A DNA stretch of 64,000 bases from Euglena gracilis (GCA_039621445.1 CP154956.1:39954553-40018552); one strand, 5' to 3'. Numbered from the stretch's first letter, positions 49,691-59,230 are shown. Notes: generated by a model not told the origin, from the letters alone. Program-made: numbers and translations.

Positions 49691-50034
49691 GGACCCCGTC
49701 CTGAACAGCCGCGAACCATTATGCACCCATATACCACAAGCGGACAATTATACGCATGAGCGGCTCGAAGGGATGACGCTCGTTTTCTAACCGATCGTTT
49801 CAAAGCACGTTTTTTTTTCCTCAAAAAAAACCCCGGTTTTTGAAGGAAAAAAAACGGCTTTTTAACTTCGCCGCCCCCCGCCGTTTTTTTCAAAAAAATT
49901 GTTTCTTTGTTTTTTTATTTCCTTCGCCCCCCCCCCCCGTGCGCAGGGACAAAGGCATGAAAAGAGTGGATCAGTCTAAGCCCCCCGCCGTTTATTTCAA
50001 AAAATTGTTTCTTTTTTATTTCCTTCCCCCCCAA

Positions 50035-50200
50035 ATGCTCAAATAAAGGGGGGTCAAATAAGGGGGGGTCGAAAATTTGGCTTCGAGAAAGGACAAAAAA
50101 AATTTGGCGCCTTCGGCGCCTGGAAAAAAATTTTTCCCCAAACCCAAATGCTCAATTAAGGGGGGGGGTCAAATAAGGGGAGGGGGGTGGCATCTTCCGC
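50035..50200. repeat. TCAAATAAGGGGGG direct module
   Basis: GGGTCAAATAAGGGGG occurs at about 50,051 and 50,165, with GGCGCCTTCGGCGCC at 50,107-50,121 between. Confidence 0.75.
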
Positions 50201-50669
50201 TCCCTAAGGTGCACGCCTCCGGGTGACAGCAATTCTGACTCAGACTAATCCACTCTTTTCATGCCTTCGTCGGTGGTAAATGCCAGTTTGCCTACTTTTT
50301 GTACGCCCTCAGAGGTTTCCGTACACAAATGACAAGGTTGAAAAAACTCTTTCAACGTCCACCGAGCTCGCCCGGCAGCTTGCCCCGTCAAGGCTCCTCA
50401 ATGCAAGGGGAGGGGGGATACTTTGGAACACTTGCAAATCACGCTGGGAAACCTTGGGCAGCCCTCTTTCCAAGTGTCACAAGTCCAACGTGCCAGCCGC
50501 ATAGGCCACCTGCCGACCATCAAATTCGTCTCCAAAATACCACGTCTTGTGTGAACTCTCTGCAACAGGGTTCTGGGGGCAGGTGTTTCACAAGCCAGTA
50601 GCAGGGAATTTCCAAACTTGCAAGTCCCTGGTTTGGGGTCCAAAGCAGTGCACAATACCCTCACCCCCC

Positions 50670-50860
50670 CCCATTTGCCCCCCCCCCTAATTGGCTATTT
50701 GGGGGTCCCATTGGACGGTCCATTAGCCAATTAGGGGGGGGGCCAGGCTTATTGGCCATTGGCCAGGTTAACCCCCCTAATTGTCCCCCCCCCCCAATTG
50801 GCTAATTGGGGGTCCGAAGGAGCCCGGCCATTAGCCAAATAGGGGGGGGGGGTGAGGGTA
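50670..50860. repeat. CCCCTAATTGGC / GCCAATTAGGGG inverted module
   Basis: CCCCCCCTAATTGGCTATTT and CCCCCAATTGGCTAATTGG face GCCAATTAGGGGGGG and GCCAAATAGGGGGGG, each with GGGGGTCC at the core edge. Confidence 0.8.
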
Positions 50861-51030
50861 ATGCCCCAGGGTTCTTGAACAGGTTCTCTGACCGTTTCTT
50901 GGCCAACGCCAACGCCGGTGTCCCTGCAAGGGGGGGGGATGTGTTTCCCAAGTTAGCTTACCTTTCATCCTCTCAAGGAGTTCGACCCACAGGATGACAA
51001 CCATTCCTAAGCTGGTACCTTCAGCCTGCA

Positions 51031-51180
51031 TGATGTTCAAGGCATGTGTCCACTAGCAAATCAACAACTGCCTGTCGTATTTGTCTCTCTTCCAGGGACA
51101 TCCGAATGGGGTCGTTGGGTTTGAGCTGCCCAGCAGCCACCAACACGAGGTGGAACAAGGCTTCAGTTTGCAGTTCAGTT
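51031..51180 (-). CDS. Coding fragment, transposon-associated (unknown family)
   Basis: Reads TELQTEALFHLVLVAAGQLK then PNDPIRMSLEERQIRQAVVD and LLVDTCLEHHAG on the minus strand, with no initiating Met. It reads as a genuine helical protein segment next to transposase debris. It may be an exon of a decayed transposon gene. Confidence 0.4.
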
Positions 51181-51184
51181 CTGC

Positions 51185-51410
51185 CACCCCCTAAATAAAA
51201 AAAGCCAGTGCCCCCCCCCCGTAAACAAAAAAAGTCAGCCCCCTCTTAAACAAAAAAAAGTCAGCCCCCCCCTCCGTAAATGAAAAAAGTCAGCCCCCCC
51301 CCGTAAATTAAAAAAAAGTCAGCCCCCCCGTGAAAAAAAAAGTCAGCGCCCCCCGTAAATAAAAAAAGTCAGCCCCCTCTTAAACAAAAAAAAGTCAGCC
51401 CCCCCCCCCG
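51185..51410. repeat. Tandem AAAAAAGTCAGCCCCCC array, about eight units
   Basis: Units of 25-31 bases: GTAAA(T/C)-AAAAAAAGTCAGCC followed by a C run. It directly abuts the hAT-like fragment at 51,411. Confidence 0.9.
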
Positions 51411-51690
51411 TTGGATTTGTCAAGCACATGCATTACACCTGTTGGTATCAGACTATTTGAAAGAGACAAAGTGGTGAGTTCAGTCGTCACTGGTGTGTTG
51501 TTGGTTGCCAACCGTAATTGTTTTTTGTTTGCTTCAGTGCTGAAAGCGTTCAAGAACAGTGCTCTGGGAGCCCGTTTGCGGGAGATGGGTCGCCGCAGAC
51601 CGGTTCTTCCCTGTGCTACACGGTGGACAAGCCAGAGGGACACGTTACTTTACTACAATCGGGAATGGTCCCCCTCAGGCTTCTTCCGTA
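51411..51690 (+). pseudogene. hAT-family transposase fragment
   Basis: Exon-like part 1 reads QAHALHLLVSDYLKETK (about 51,418-51,472). After a GTGAGT...TTTGCTTCAG interval, part 2 reads VLKAFKNSALGARLREMGRR then RPVLPCATRWTSQRDTLLYY. AHALHLL and TRW.SQ...LL.Y are typical of the C-terminal half of hAT transposases. The splice as drawn leaves a frame mismatch, and the upstream half is replaced by the tandem array, so it is probably dead. Confidence 0.6.
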
Positions 51691-51889
51691 TGCTTTTTTT
51701 TGCACAAAGTTTTGCACAAAGGAAATTTTTGTAAAGGGGGGTGGATTTTTCTTTGCATTCCCGATGAAAGAAATCGACCGACGGTGTAAATTTTATCCAA
51801 CAAACCTTTCACTTTTTCTGGGGGTGGCACGGGTCACGGGGGGGTCACGGGGGGGGGGGGGACACGGGGGGGGGGGTCACGGGGGGCAA

Positions 51890-52605
51890 ATGGCAGTTTC
51901 GGGGACCTTGTGGGTGGACTCGGTGAGAACATGGAAGGCACAAATCGCTGCCCATCGATTGCAAACCTCCTTGCAGTGCAAATGGGTTGCGAGGGAGACA
52001 ATCACAGGTCAGATGACAATAAACGCCGGAGCTCTTCCGGGGACACTCGTTTTCAACCTTCCGCCATTTCGATGGTATTCCCTTTTTACAATCAAAGCCC
52101 AACTTGAAAGTGATTCAAAAGGCACAAAAAAGGGACAGGGAGCATCTCAAAATGCATCTCACCTACATTTGGGGAAAAAAGGAAGAAGGTTGACTCCATT
52201 GCAGTGGCAATACGAGAAACATTCTCCCTCGTCATCGTGGGTTGCCACATGTTGAGGGGAGGCACAGAGTTTGAGATGGAGCTAGCATCCGGGTTGGGTC
52301 CCATCTCCTCCTCGTCATCGGACTTGGGAAAAGGACTTCACTCAATTATTTCCTTGTCAACCCAAAAAACCCCCCGGCAAGGAAGTAAAGTAGGCATGCA
52401 GATCCCAGGATGGCATCTGGTTGGTCAGGGAAGACAACCACCCGAACGACCTCGGAACCAGGAGGTAGCAATGGCCAAACGCCGGAATAACATGCCATCT
52501 TTCATGCAGGTCACAAAACAAAACGAGAAACATGGCTGGCTCATACAACACACGCCTTTTCAAAGAAAAGTTCACAAAATGCATCAGAACATGAAGGCGC
52601 CTTAG
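51890..52605. other. Unassigned, possibly transposon-derived interval
   Basis: The minus strand has an acidic stretch SDDEEEMGPNPDASSISNSV then PPLNMWQPTMTRENVSRIAT, followed by a possible intron donor at GTAGGTGAG. No family was recognised. Confidence 0.3.
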
Positions 52606-52644
52606 AAACCGTGTTTTGGGTGAAGATTTAAGACTTTTACCACC

Positions 52645-52815
52645 CCCCCCTTTATTGTCCCCCCCCCTTTATTGTCCCTGGGCCCCGGCCGACGGGTGGT
52701 TTTTTTGGCCCGGCCAATGAAATTCCTTTGGTACCCCTTTATTGTCCCCCCCCTTTATTGTCCGGTCGGGCCTCCCGGGGGCAGGTCGGTGGGACAATAA
52801 AGGGGGGGGGGTGGT
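52645..52815. repeat. CCCTTTATTGTCC / GGACAATAAAGGG inverted module
   Basis: CCCTTTATTGTCCC occurs at about 52,648, 52,664, 52,735 and 52,752; the inverse GGGACAATAAAGGGGGG is at 52,791-52,808. Confidence 0.85.
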
Positions 52816-52899
52816 AAAGTCTCGAAATTGGCCCAAACACGGGTTCACAGGGGCGACCACGGCGCCTTCGGCGCCGCGGTCCCCGCCCCTGGGCTCCCC

Positions 52900-53381
52900 C
52901 CTAACTCTTGGCCCAAACACAGTTCTTGACACAGTAACTCACAGCCCCCGTCCAAGCCCTTTCCTCTCCACACATGTTGCATGATTGCAAAAGGCCACAA
53001 ACGTGCGAACACGTGTTCGATCCGCGCACGGAAAAAAGAATGCACCCGATTGTAATGCTCCTTTCTTGGTCCCATGGGCTTATTTGGTGGCTTCCGAAAT
53101 GGTGCGACCAACCGGTAATTTCCACTATATGCACCATCTGCCAATCCGAGCTCTCTTCCAACAAAAGTCTTTGGGCCCCACCTTTTCCACAAAGTTGAGT
53201 CAGCACGGGAGCCTGGATGCGGACCAGAAAAGAACAAAATTCTGCCCATTGCATCGCACGCCACTTGCATTTTGAACATCGGTCCCGCATACTTGGGCTG
53301 AAAAGTTTCAGGAAGGCTGCCTGAGAAACATGCCACTGGCACGGTGTCGCGCCAAAGATGAACCCTTCCCCTTAGGGTCAT
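52900..53381 (-). pseudogene. PIF/Harbinger-like DDE transposase, catalytic part
   Basis: DDE_4-type transposases cut and paste elements using three acidic residues. Visible in order: QVACDAMGRILFFSGPHPGS (first D), GRELGLADGAYSGNYRLVAP (second D in LADGAY), and HYNRVHSFFRARIEHVFARL (E in RIEHVF). Upstream, VPVACFSGSLPETFQPKYAG leads in. About 160 residues with no stop, but no complete N-terminus; it may have introns or be truncated. Spacing and GY-like motif fit HARBI1-type proteins. Confidence 0.7.
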
Positions 53382-53689
53382 CCTTGGTTGACAAAGAATG
53401 AAACATAGTAGGGGAAGTGAGTGCAGTGGTTTAGAGGTGAGAGGTGGTCATCCACTGGACGTCATTGACCACGTTCATCAGGTATGAGAATCCCTCCTGT
53501 ATCATCACCCTTGCCGTGGTGCTTGGGAGTTGTAGAACACGGCTAAGTTGATCACAGGTGGAGCATGGAAATGTGGCACAGGGACACGCGATCCTCTCTT
53601 CCCACCTTCCCACCTTCCCACCTACCCAACCAACGATTGTCACAAAATATTTGCATGTGAAGTGAAAAATTCCCATTCGTCCTGGGGGT

Positions 53690-53800
53690 CTTATTTTTGG
53701 GGAGGTCTATTTTTGGGATTTTGCTGAAAATCGCCAGGGGGGGTCTTATTTGGGGGGGGTCTTATTTTTTGGGGGGTATTATTTTTGGGGGAGGGGTTTA
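53690..53800. repeat. GGGTCTTATTTTTGGGG direct module
   Basis: Four TCTTATTT or TCTATTTTTGGG words separated by G runs. Confidence 0.8.
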
Positions 53801-54024
53801 GAGACACTTGACACTTCCTTGCTACCATTCCAGACTAGGTCCCATCTTCAATGAAAGGGGGTTTTGGGGACGCGGGGGGGACGCGGGGGGGGACGCGGGG
53901 GGGGACGCGGGGGCACCACCATTCTGGGTACCATGAAATAACATTTTTTTGACCGACCCGGGCCCGCATTTTCCAGGTACCCAAAAACGCTAAAAATTTT
54001 CCTTCGGCGCTTTGCGCCATGTGT

Positions 54025-54375
54025 ACCATCCCCCCCCATTATGTACCTCCCCCCGGGAGGCCGAAATTGGGGGGGAGGTACATAATGGGGGGGGAGGTAC
54101 ACAATGGGGTACCCAGGTCCCATTCCTAGACCCGACCGAACAGCCCGAAAGGGGTCATTTTTGGCAACTTTTTGGATGTTCGCAATAAATGGTCAATTTT
54201 CAGCACATATGCCAAATATCACTTTTGAAAACGTCCCAAAAACGTCGATTTTTGAGCATTTTTGGGGAAATTCTTTAGAAAAAGTGTTATGACAGTGAGC
54301 TACCATCCCCCCCCATTGTGTACCTCCCTCCCAGGGGGTACATAATGGGGGGGGGTACATAATGGGGGGGGGATG
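54025..54375. repeat. CCATTATGTACCTCC / GGAGGTACATAATGG inverted modules (two)
   Basis: Module 1 (54,030-54,113) and module 2 (54,304-54,375) each show CCCCCATTATGTACCTCCC facing GGGGTACATAATGGGGGG. About 190 bases of ordinary sequence lie between. Confidence 0.85.
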
Positions 54376-54499
54376 GTAAATTGGTTCAAGGGCAAAAAAA
54401 TTTCAGTGTCTGAAAATTTTTTAAACCAACCCAAATGCTCGGGTGGTTCAAATGGGGGGGGGGGGTAGTGCCCCATCCTCAAAAAATTCCAGATTTGGC

Positions 54500-54848
54500 G
54501 GCATATCAAAACCAAACGTGAAGGTGGGTTTTTTTTAAAAAAAAGAATGCATGAATCCAAATGGTGCAATGAAGCTGACAATTTTATTGCGGGCCCCATC
54601 CACGAGGCCAAACTCATGCCTAAAAATTCTTTGGGGCAATGTCTTTTCCATGGGTTGTTTTCGCTCCCGGAGCCGTTGGCCCAGAAAACCAGACAAACTT
54701 GCATTTTACAAACGTTCCCCGCATACTTTGGCTGGTAATTTTTGGGAATGGATCCGCCAAAACGGGCGATGGGAACGGTGTCCACAAAAAAAGGATACAA
54801 AATGGAAGTGTGCGCAATGGTTGAGGGGGGACAGTCTAGGTGTAGCAT
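54500..54848 (-). pseudogene. Decayed PIF/Harbinger-like transposase copy
   Basis: Reads VDTVPIARFGGSIPKNYQPK then YAGNVCKMQVC, colinear with the copy at 53.3 kb (VPVACFSGSLPETFQPKYAG...FKMQVACD). It then breaks: the DDE region is frame-disrupted and ends in KKNPPS-like sequence. Confidence 0.6.
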
Positions 54849-55065
54849 TGATTATGCCGAACAAAAAAAGAAGAAGGAAATGGGCACTCTTTGCAAAACC
54901 AGTAGGGGTTGCTTGATTGGCAGTCCAACATTTTCACAAAAAAATCCTAAACCTCAGACGGTTTCATCGAAAAACAAAAAAAAGGACACCAAGCCACTTG
55001 GTGGGGACGCGGGGGGGGCGGGGGGGGGGCGGGGGGGGGGCCCGGGGGGGCTCTACTACAAAAAA

Positions 55066-55184
55066 AGAGGTCTCGGACGCCGGTTCTGTCCAAAGCCCGG
55101 CGTTCCAAACGCCGGTTCCGTCCGAAGGACGGAACCGGCGTTTGGAACGCCGGGCTTTGGACAGAACCGGCGTCCGAGACCTCT
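55066..55184. repeat. Perfect 58-bp palindrome with 3-nt loop
   Basis: Arms 55,066-55,123 and 55,127-55,184 are exact reverse complements around loop GAA. They contain GACGCCGGTTCTGTCC and GGCGTTCCAAACGCCGG. It forms the left end of copy B of the CGGTTCTGTCC element. Confidence 0.95.
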
Positions 55185-56020
55185 TGTTTAAGCCGGCGTT
55201 TTAGAGACGCCGGGCTCAGGACAGAACCGGCGTCCCCACCCTTCGGCCAAAGGACACTCCCAGGACCAATCTCCGACCACTGAACTGCAATGTCACACCA
55301 CTTTGCACTTCACCAAATTCCGGCGATCGCGAGGGTATTTCTGGCTGTGTCAATCGTCCAGGTATAAAATCGCCCCTCGATCGAAAGCTCTTTTCATCAG
55401 ACGACTGGCGATCACCACCAAATTCAGCCACGTCGCCTGGAGCTCTTATTTTCTGTCAGTGGGGAATCCTAATTTCACAACTCTGGTGCCCCCCCAAGGC
55501 CCTCAGGTCGTTGATTCGAAGAGGAAAAACGTTTCTGTAAGGTTTATTAAGCATCTTAAACCAAAAATCACTGAAAATTGCGACAAATTTCGACTCAGAT
55601 TCTGGCCGATCCGACGATCGCGAGCGTATCTCGGGCTGCGTGCAACGTTAGGGTACCAACTTACCCCTCGATCGAAAGCTCTTTTCAACAGACGACCAGC
55701 GGTGCTCATCAGACCTTTCCACGCTGCACGGTACTCTATTTCCAAATCTGGGCCAATTTTCACCAAATTTGGATATCCACCCCACTGGTCCCCATATGGC
55801 AAAATTCATTGTCCTTGATGGTTGAAACACTCATACCAGCACCTTAGGGCCACTTTTGGGCACTTTTGGTGACATTTTTTGGAATGAAAATCGGACGCCG
55901 GGCTTTGGACAAAGCCGGCGTTCCTAACGCCGGGCTTTAGGACAGAACCGGCGTCCGAAAGCCCGTGGGGGGGGGACGCCGGTTCTGTCCTGAGCCCGCC
56001 GTCTCAAACGACGGCTTAAC
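55066..56020. mobile_element. CGGTTCTGTCC element, copy B
   Basis: Bounded by the palindrome at 55,066-55,184 and by GACGCCGGGCTTTGGAC...GACGCCGGTTCTGTCC...GACGG (55,893-56,015). Inside are two ~290-nt-spaced related blocks with CGATCGCGAG, CCCCTCGATCGAAAGCTCTT and AGACGACTGGCGATC-like words (55,325 and 55,614). Shares its core with copy A. Confidence 0.8.
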
Positions 56021-57234
56021 CCCCAAACAACCACAGCCAAAAGGTGCTTGCGTTCCTTTAAAGGACCTCCATTGTACTTCATCCAAAGTTGCTCGCAAAC
56101 TTCTGGCGAGAACCCTGAGAGGGGAGGTTGCACAAAAAAAAGAAATGAGCAACCGTTACCTGTTTGCGAGATGACCTCACGCTCAGTGCCTCCACATTGT
56201 TCCAACCACCACTTGACACCTTCTTTGGTCACCATAGGTGGCGACGGCGGAAGCTTGAATTCTTTCCTTGGCACCAAAGTCGGCTCACCTTGAAATCGAT
56301 AAAAAGTTGCCGGTTGAAAATTTTCCAATGCACACCTGGCATTGGTGCACTGACGTCATTTTCTGGTTTCCAGAAGTGGAGCAAAGTTCCTTGGGTTGCT
56401 TTTGAGGCTTTCTTTCCTACTTCCAAAGCAGCCTTTTTCCTCCGAGATCTCTCCTCGTGAATCTCCTTGATATCATCAATTAAGGATGAATCACCTGGAA
56501 AACTGCGACCCTTTTGGTCTCTAGTAGCGAAGGACGTTCAAAGCACCTTACATAATGAAAACGAGGTGCAGAAAAATGCATTTTGCAAACCTGCATTCAA
56601 TGGCTCAAGAGGATCAGTGTACCTCAAGGCCTCCCCATTTTTTGCCCAATATTCAAGCATTTTGATACGAAAGTCATCTTGAACGTCCACTGTCAAAAGG
56701 GGGAATAAACGAGGTGCAATGTGTTTTTCACACACCAGGTGCCTCTGATTTGGGGGACAGCTCGATGGGAGGGGGGACGTTGATCGTCACAAATAAATCC
56801 TGCAAGTTCCTCATCCATTCTTTCTCATCATTTTCACCAAAATCATTTGCTTTTTGCGTGGCTTCTTGTATCTGGGCAACCTCTTTGTCAACCTCTTCTT
56901 TTTCTTCTTTAGGCCTTTGGCGTCGCCAAGCACCAAGCCCTGTCCCTGCTTGCCACTTGGTGCGCACCACCTCACGCAACCAGTCAACGTAACAATTCAA
57001 ATCAAACATGACAATCAGATGCCTATTAGGAAAAGCAAATGTTAAGGCAAGGCCCAAACAGGGAAAATACCTTGCTATGTTTGCAAAAGAGGGCTGCCCA
57101 TTTTGTACATTCTTGAAGCACTCAACCATCTCAGCCAGGTGCTCGTCATTCAAATCGCTCTTCTGTTGACGACGTTGCTTTTGAAGCTCTCTTCGCTTCT
57201 GCACAGTCTCGGCTTTGCGTTCATTGTTCGACAT
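56020..57234 (-). pseudogene. Transposon-associated gene with short GT-AG introns, cut off by element B
   Basis: Starts MSNNERKAETVQKRRELQKQ (ATG at 57,234), a basic coiled-coil region. Exons are 57,234-57,071, 57,022-56,736, 56,689-56,591, 56,494-56,337, 56,288-56,160 and 56,114 to about 56,020. The introns are 48, 46, 96, 47 and 45 nt; all start GT, end AG and keep frame. Exon 4 holds QGTLLHFW, a PCNA-interacting (PIP-box) pattern. Later exons read FKLPPSPPMVTKEGVKWWLE and EVCEQLWMKYNGGPLKERKH. The reading frame runs into copy B of the CGGTTCTGTCC element. A decayed DDE domain lies on the far side, so this could be the accessory or N-terminal part of a Harbinger-like transposon; that link is inference. 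Confidence 0.6.
57023..57070 (-). other. 48-nt GT-AG intron
   Basis: GTATTTTCCC...CCTTAAC...TTTTCCTAATAG between ANIAR and HLIVMF. It has a branch-point-like CTTAAC and a T-rich 3' end. Its length is divisible by three, so translation runs through it. Confidence 0.75.
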
Positions 57235-57295
57235 GTGAGATAGAAGCTCTGGCATAAAAAGCACAGTCAAAAATTTCGCACCCCTCATTTGCGGG

Positions 57296-57343
57296 TCACG
57301 GGGGGGTCACGGGGGGGGGGGGTCACGGGGGGGTCACGGGGAC
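57296..57343. repeat. GGTCACGGGGGG array
   Basis: Three to four units, separating the gene at 56-57.2 kb from the hAT-like fragment at 57.36 kb. Confidence 0.85.
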
Positions 57344-57354
57344 CGCACCCCCTC

Positions 57355-57612
57355 TGAAATGAGATTCCTCATGGATTCCATATTTGAAGCTCCGTATGTT
57401 GCAATGCCTGTTTGCAGAGAACAATGCTTAATCCTGAGGTGCAAAGTCATGCACCTCATCTCCTCGATGGCGTCAATCACAAGTTGTGCCATATTGGCTC
57501 CAGTGTGGGAATCAGCACCCATGTCCATGATGGACCACAGGTGGTCATTCAAAGAAATGCCCAGACATGAGGCACCGTTGTCAGCAGTCCATGAATCCGC
57601 ACAAACGGCAGG
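57355..57612 (-). pseudogene. hAT-like transposase fragment (catalytic region)
   Basis: Reads CADSWTADNGASCLGISLND then SIMDMGADSHTGANMAQLVI and GIATYGASNMESMRNLISE. The pattern T.D..(A/S)..LGI..H/N..W...........HTG.N.A..........I....TD(GY)ASNM is that of hAT transposases. Only a fragment; both sides run into repeats. Confidence 0.6.
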
Positions 57613-57770
57613 GGGGGGGGGAATGCGCTCGCCCGGCCTCGGAAAAAATGCGCAAAAATGCGCAAAAAATGCGCAAAAAAATGCGCAAAAATGTGCAAAA
57701 TCCAAGAAAAAATGCACAAAAATCACGAAAATGCAAAAATTACCCAAAAACATGCAAAAATGGCACCAAA
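57608..57770. repeat. ATGCGCAAAA array, related to the ends of the 3.76-4.55 kb element
   Basis: Poly-G, AATGCGCTCG, CCTCGGAAAAAATGCGCAAA and further ATGCGCAAAA units, decaying into ATGCAAAAA. Confidence 0.85.
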
Positions 57771-57783
57771 TTTGAAGAAATTA

Positions 57784-57930
57784 ACGTGACCCCCCCTATA
57801 TGGCACCCCCCTGGGAGCGTTTTGACCCCCCTGGCGACTATTAGGGGGGGTGACAATTAGGGGGTCCATGGGTAACCCCCCCCTAATTGTCGCCCCCCCA
57901 AGGGGGGGGGGCGACTATTAGGGGGGGGTC
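57784..57930. repeat. G/C-tract module shared with 43.1 kb
   Basis: Same words in the same order as 43,098-43,260, followed directly by a hairpin box. Confidence 0.85.
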
Positions 57931-57973
57931 GCTGAGCTCTTATCTCTTTAGAGTAAGAGCGAAGCTTACCACC
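57931..57973 (+). repeat. Hairpin box, copy 3 (CTC/GAG variant)
   Basis: TCGCTGAGCTCTTA-TCTC...GAG-TAAGAGCGAAGCTTACC, then CCCCGGCGAC, which can pair with GTCGC at its start. Confidence 0.85.
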
Positions 57974-59230
57974 CCGGCGACGGGGGGGTCGGGCCCCCCC
58001 GCCCCCCCCCCGCCCCCCCGCCCCCCCGCCCCCCCGCCCCCCCGCCCCCCCTGGGTAGGTCCAGTCACCAGAGGATTATCGATGTGATTGGATTCCCGGA
58101 CCCGAAAAGTTAATAGCCTATAGGTTAGGAGAGGGTCCCAAGTTTCTAACGCACCCTTATAATAGCCCTAACTCCCCGCCAGTCCGGAGATATGGCCCGA
58201 GCAAAAAAGTTGTCTGCCGTTTTTTTTTTCCGGGGAAATTGCAGGGTCGTTTTGGGGTCAAAAAATCGAAAAATTCAAAATATCTCGAAAACGTTGCGGA
58301 GTTGCAAAAAAGTGAAGAGGACGTCGTTCCACAACTTTGGGACGCCCGATCGATCCCAACTCCTCGCCTAGCCCGAGATACGGCCGTTTTGGGGGGGGAA
58401 ATTGCAGGGTCGTTTTGGGGTCAAAAAATCGAAATATTCAAAATATCTCGAAAACGCTGCGGAGTTGCAAAAAAGTGAAGAGGACGTTATTCCTCAACTT
58501 TGGGACGCCCGATCGATCGGTATGCGCGGTTTGGGCCAACTCCTCGCCTAGCCCGAGATACGGCCGTTTTGGGGTTTTGGGCCAGTTTGGCCAGTTTTGG
58601 CCGTGTCGGGCCTGTTCGGGGCCCGAAACCGTAAATTCGCCGTATCTCGGGCTAGAGGAGTTGGAACCCAAACCAGGGGGTCAATCATTAGGTTTAGGGG
58701 GGGGTTTTGACCGTTTTTTGGGGTTCCCGGGGTCTGGTTGTGCCATTTTGGGCCAGTTTTGGGTATTCGGGGACCCAACGGGCGCCGTCAGGGCCGCCGG
58801 GCTGGGGGTCCAAAAATCAAAAATTTCAAAATATCTCGAAAACGCTGCGGAGTTGAGGAAAAGTGATGGCGACCTTATTTGACGACCTTGGAACGCCCGA
58901 CCGATCGGTATGCGCGATTTGGGACAACTCGTCGCCTAGCCCGAGATACGGCCGTTTTGGGAGTTTTGGGCCAATTTTGCCAGTTCTGGTCCGTTCGGGG
59001 CCCGAAACCGTAATTTGGCCGTATCTCGGGCTAGACGGGGAGTTGGGACCCAAACTGGGGGTCAAACATTACGTTTAGGGGGGGGGGTTTGACCGTTTTT
59101 TGGGGTTCCCGGGGTCTGGTTGTGCGCTTTTGGGCCAGTTTTGGGTGTTCGGGGACCCCATCGCGCGCCGTCAGGGCGGCTGGGCGAGGGGGGGTCGGGT
59201 GGCAGGTCGGGACCCAAAATTTTGAAAAAA

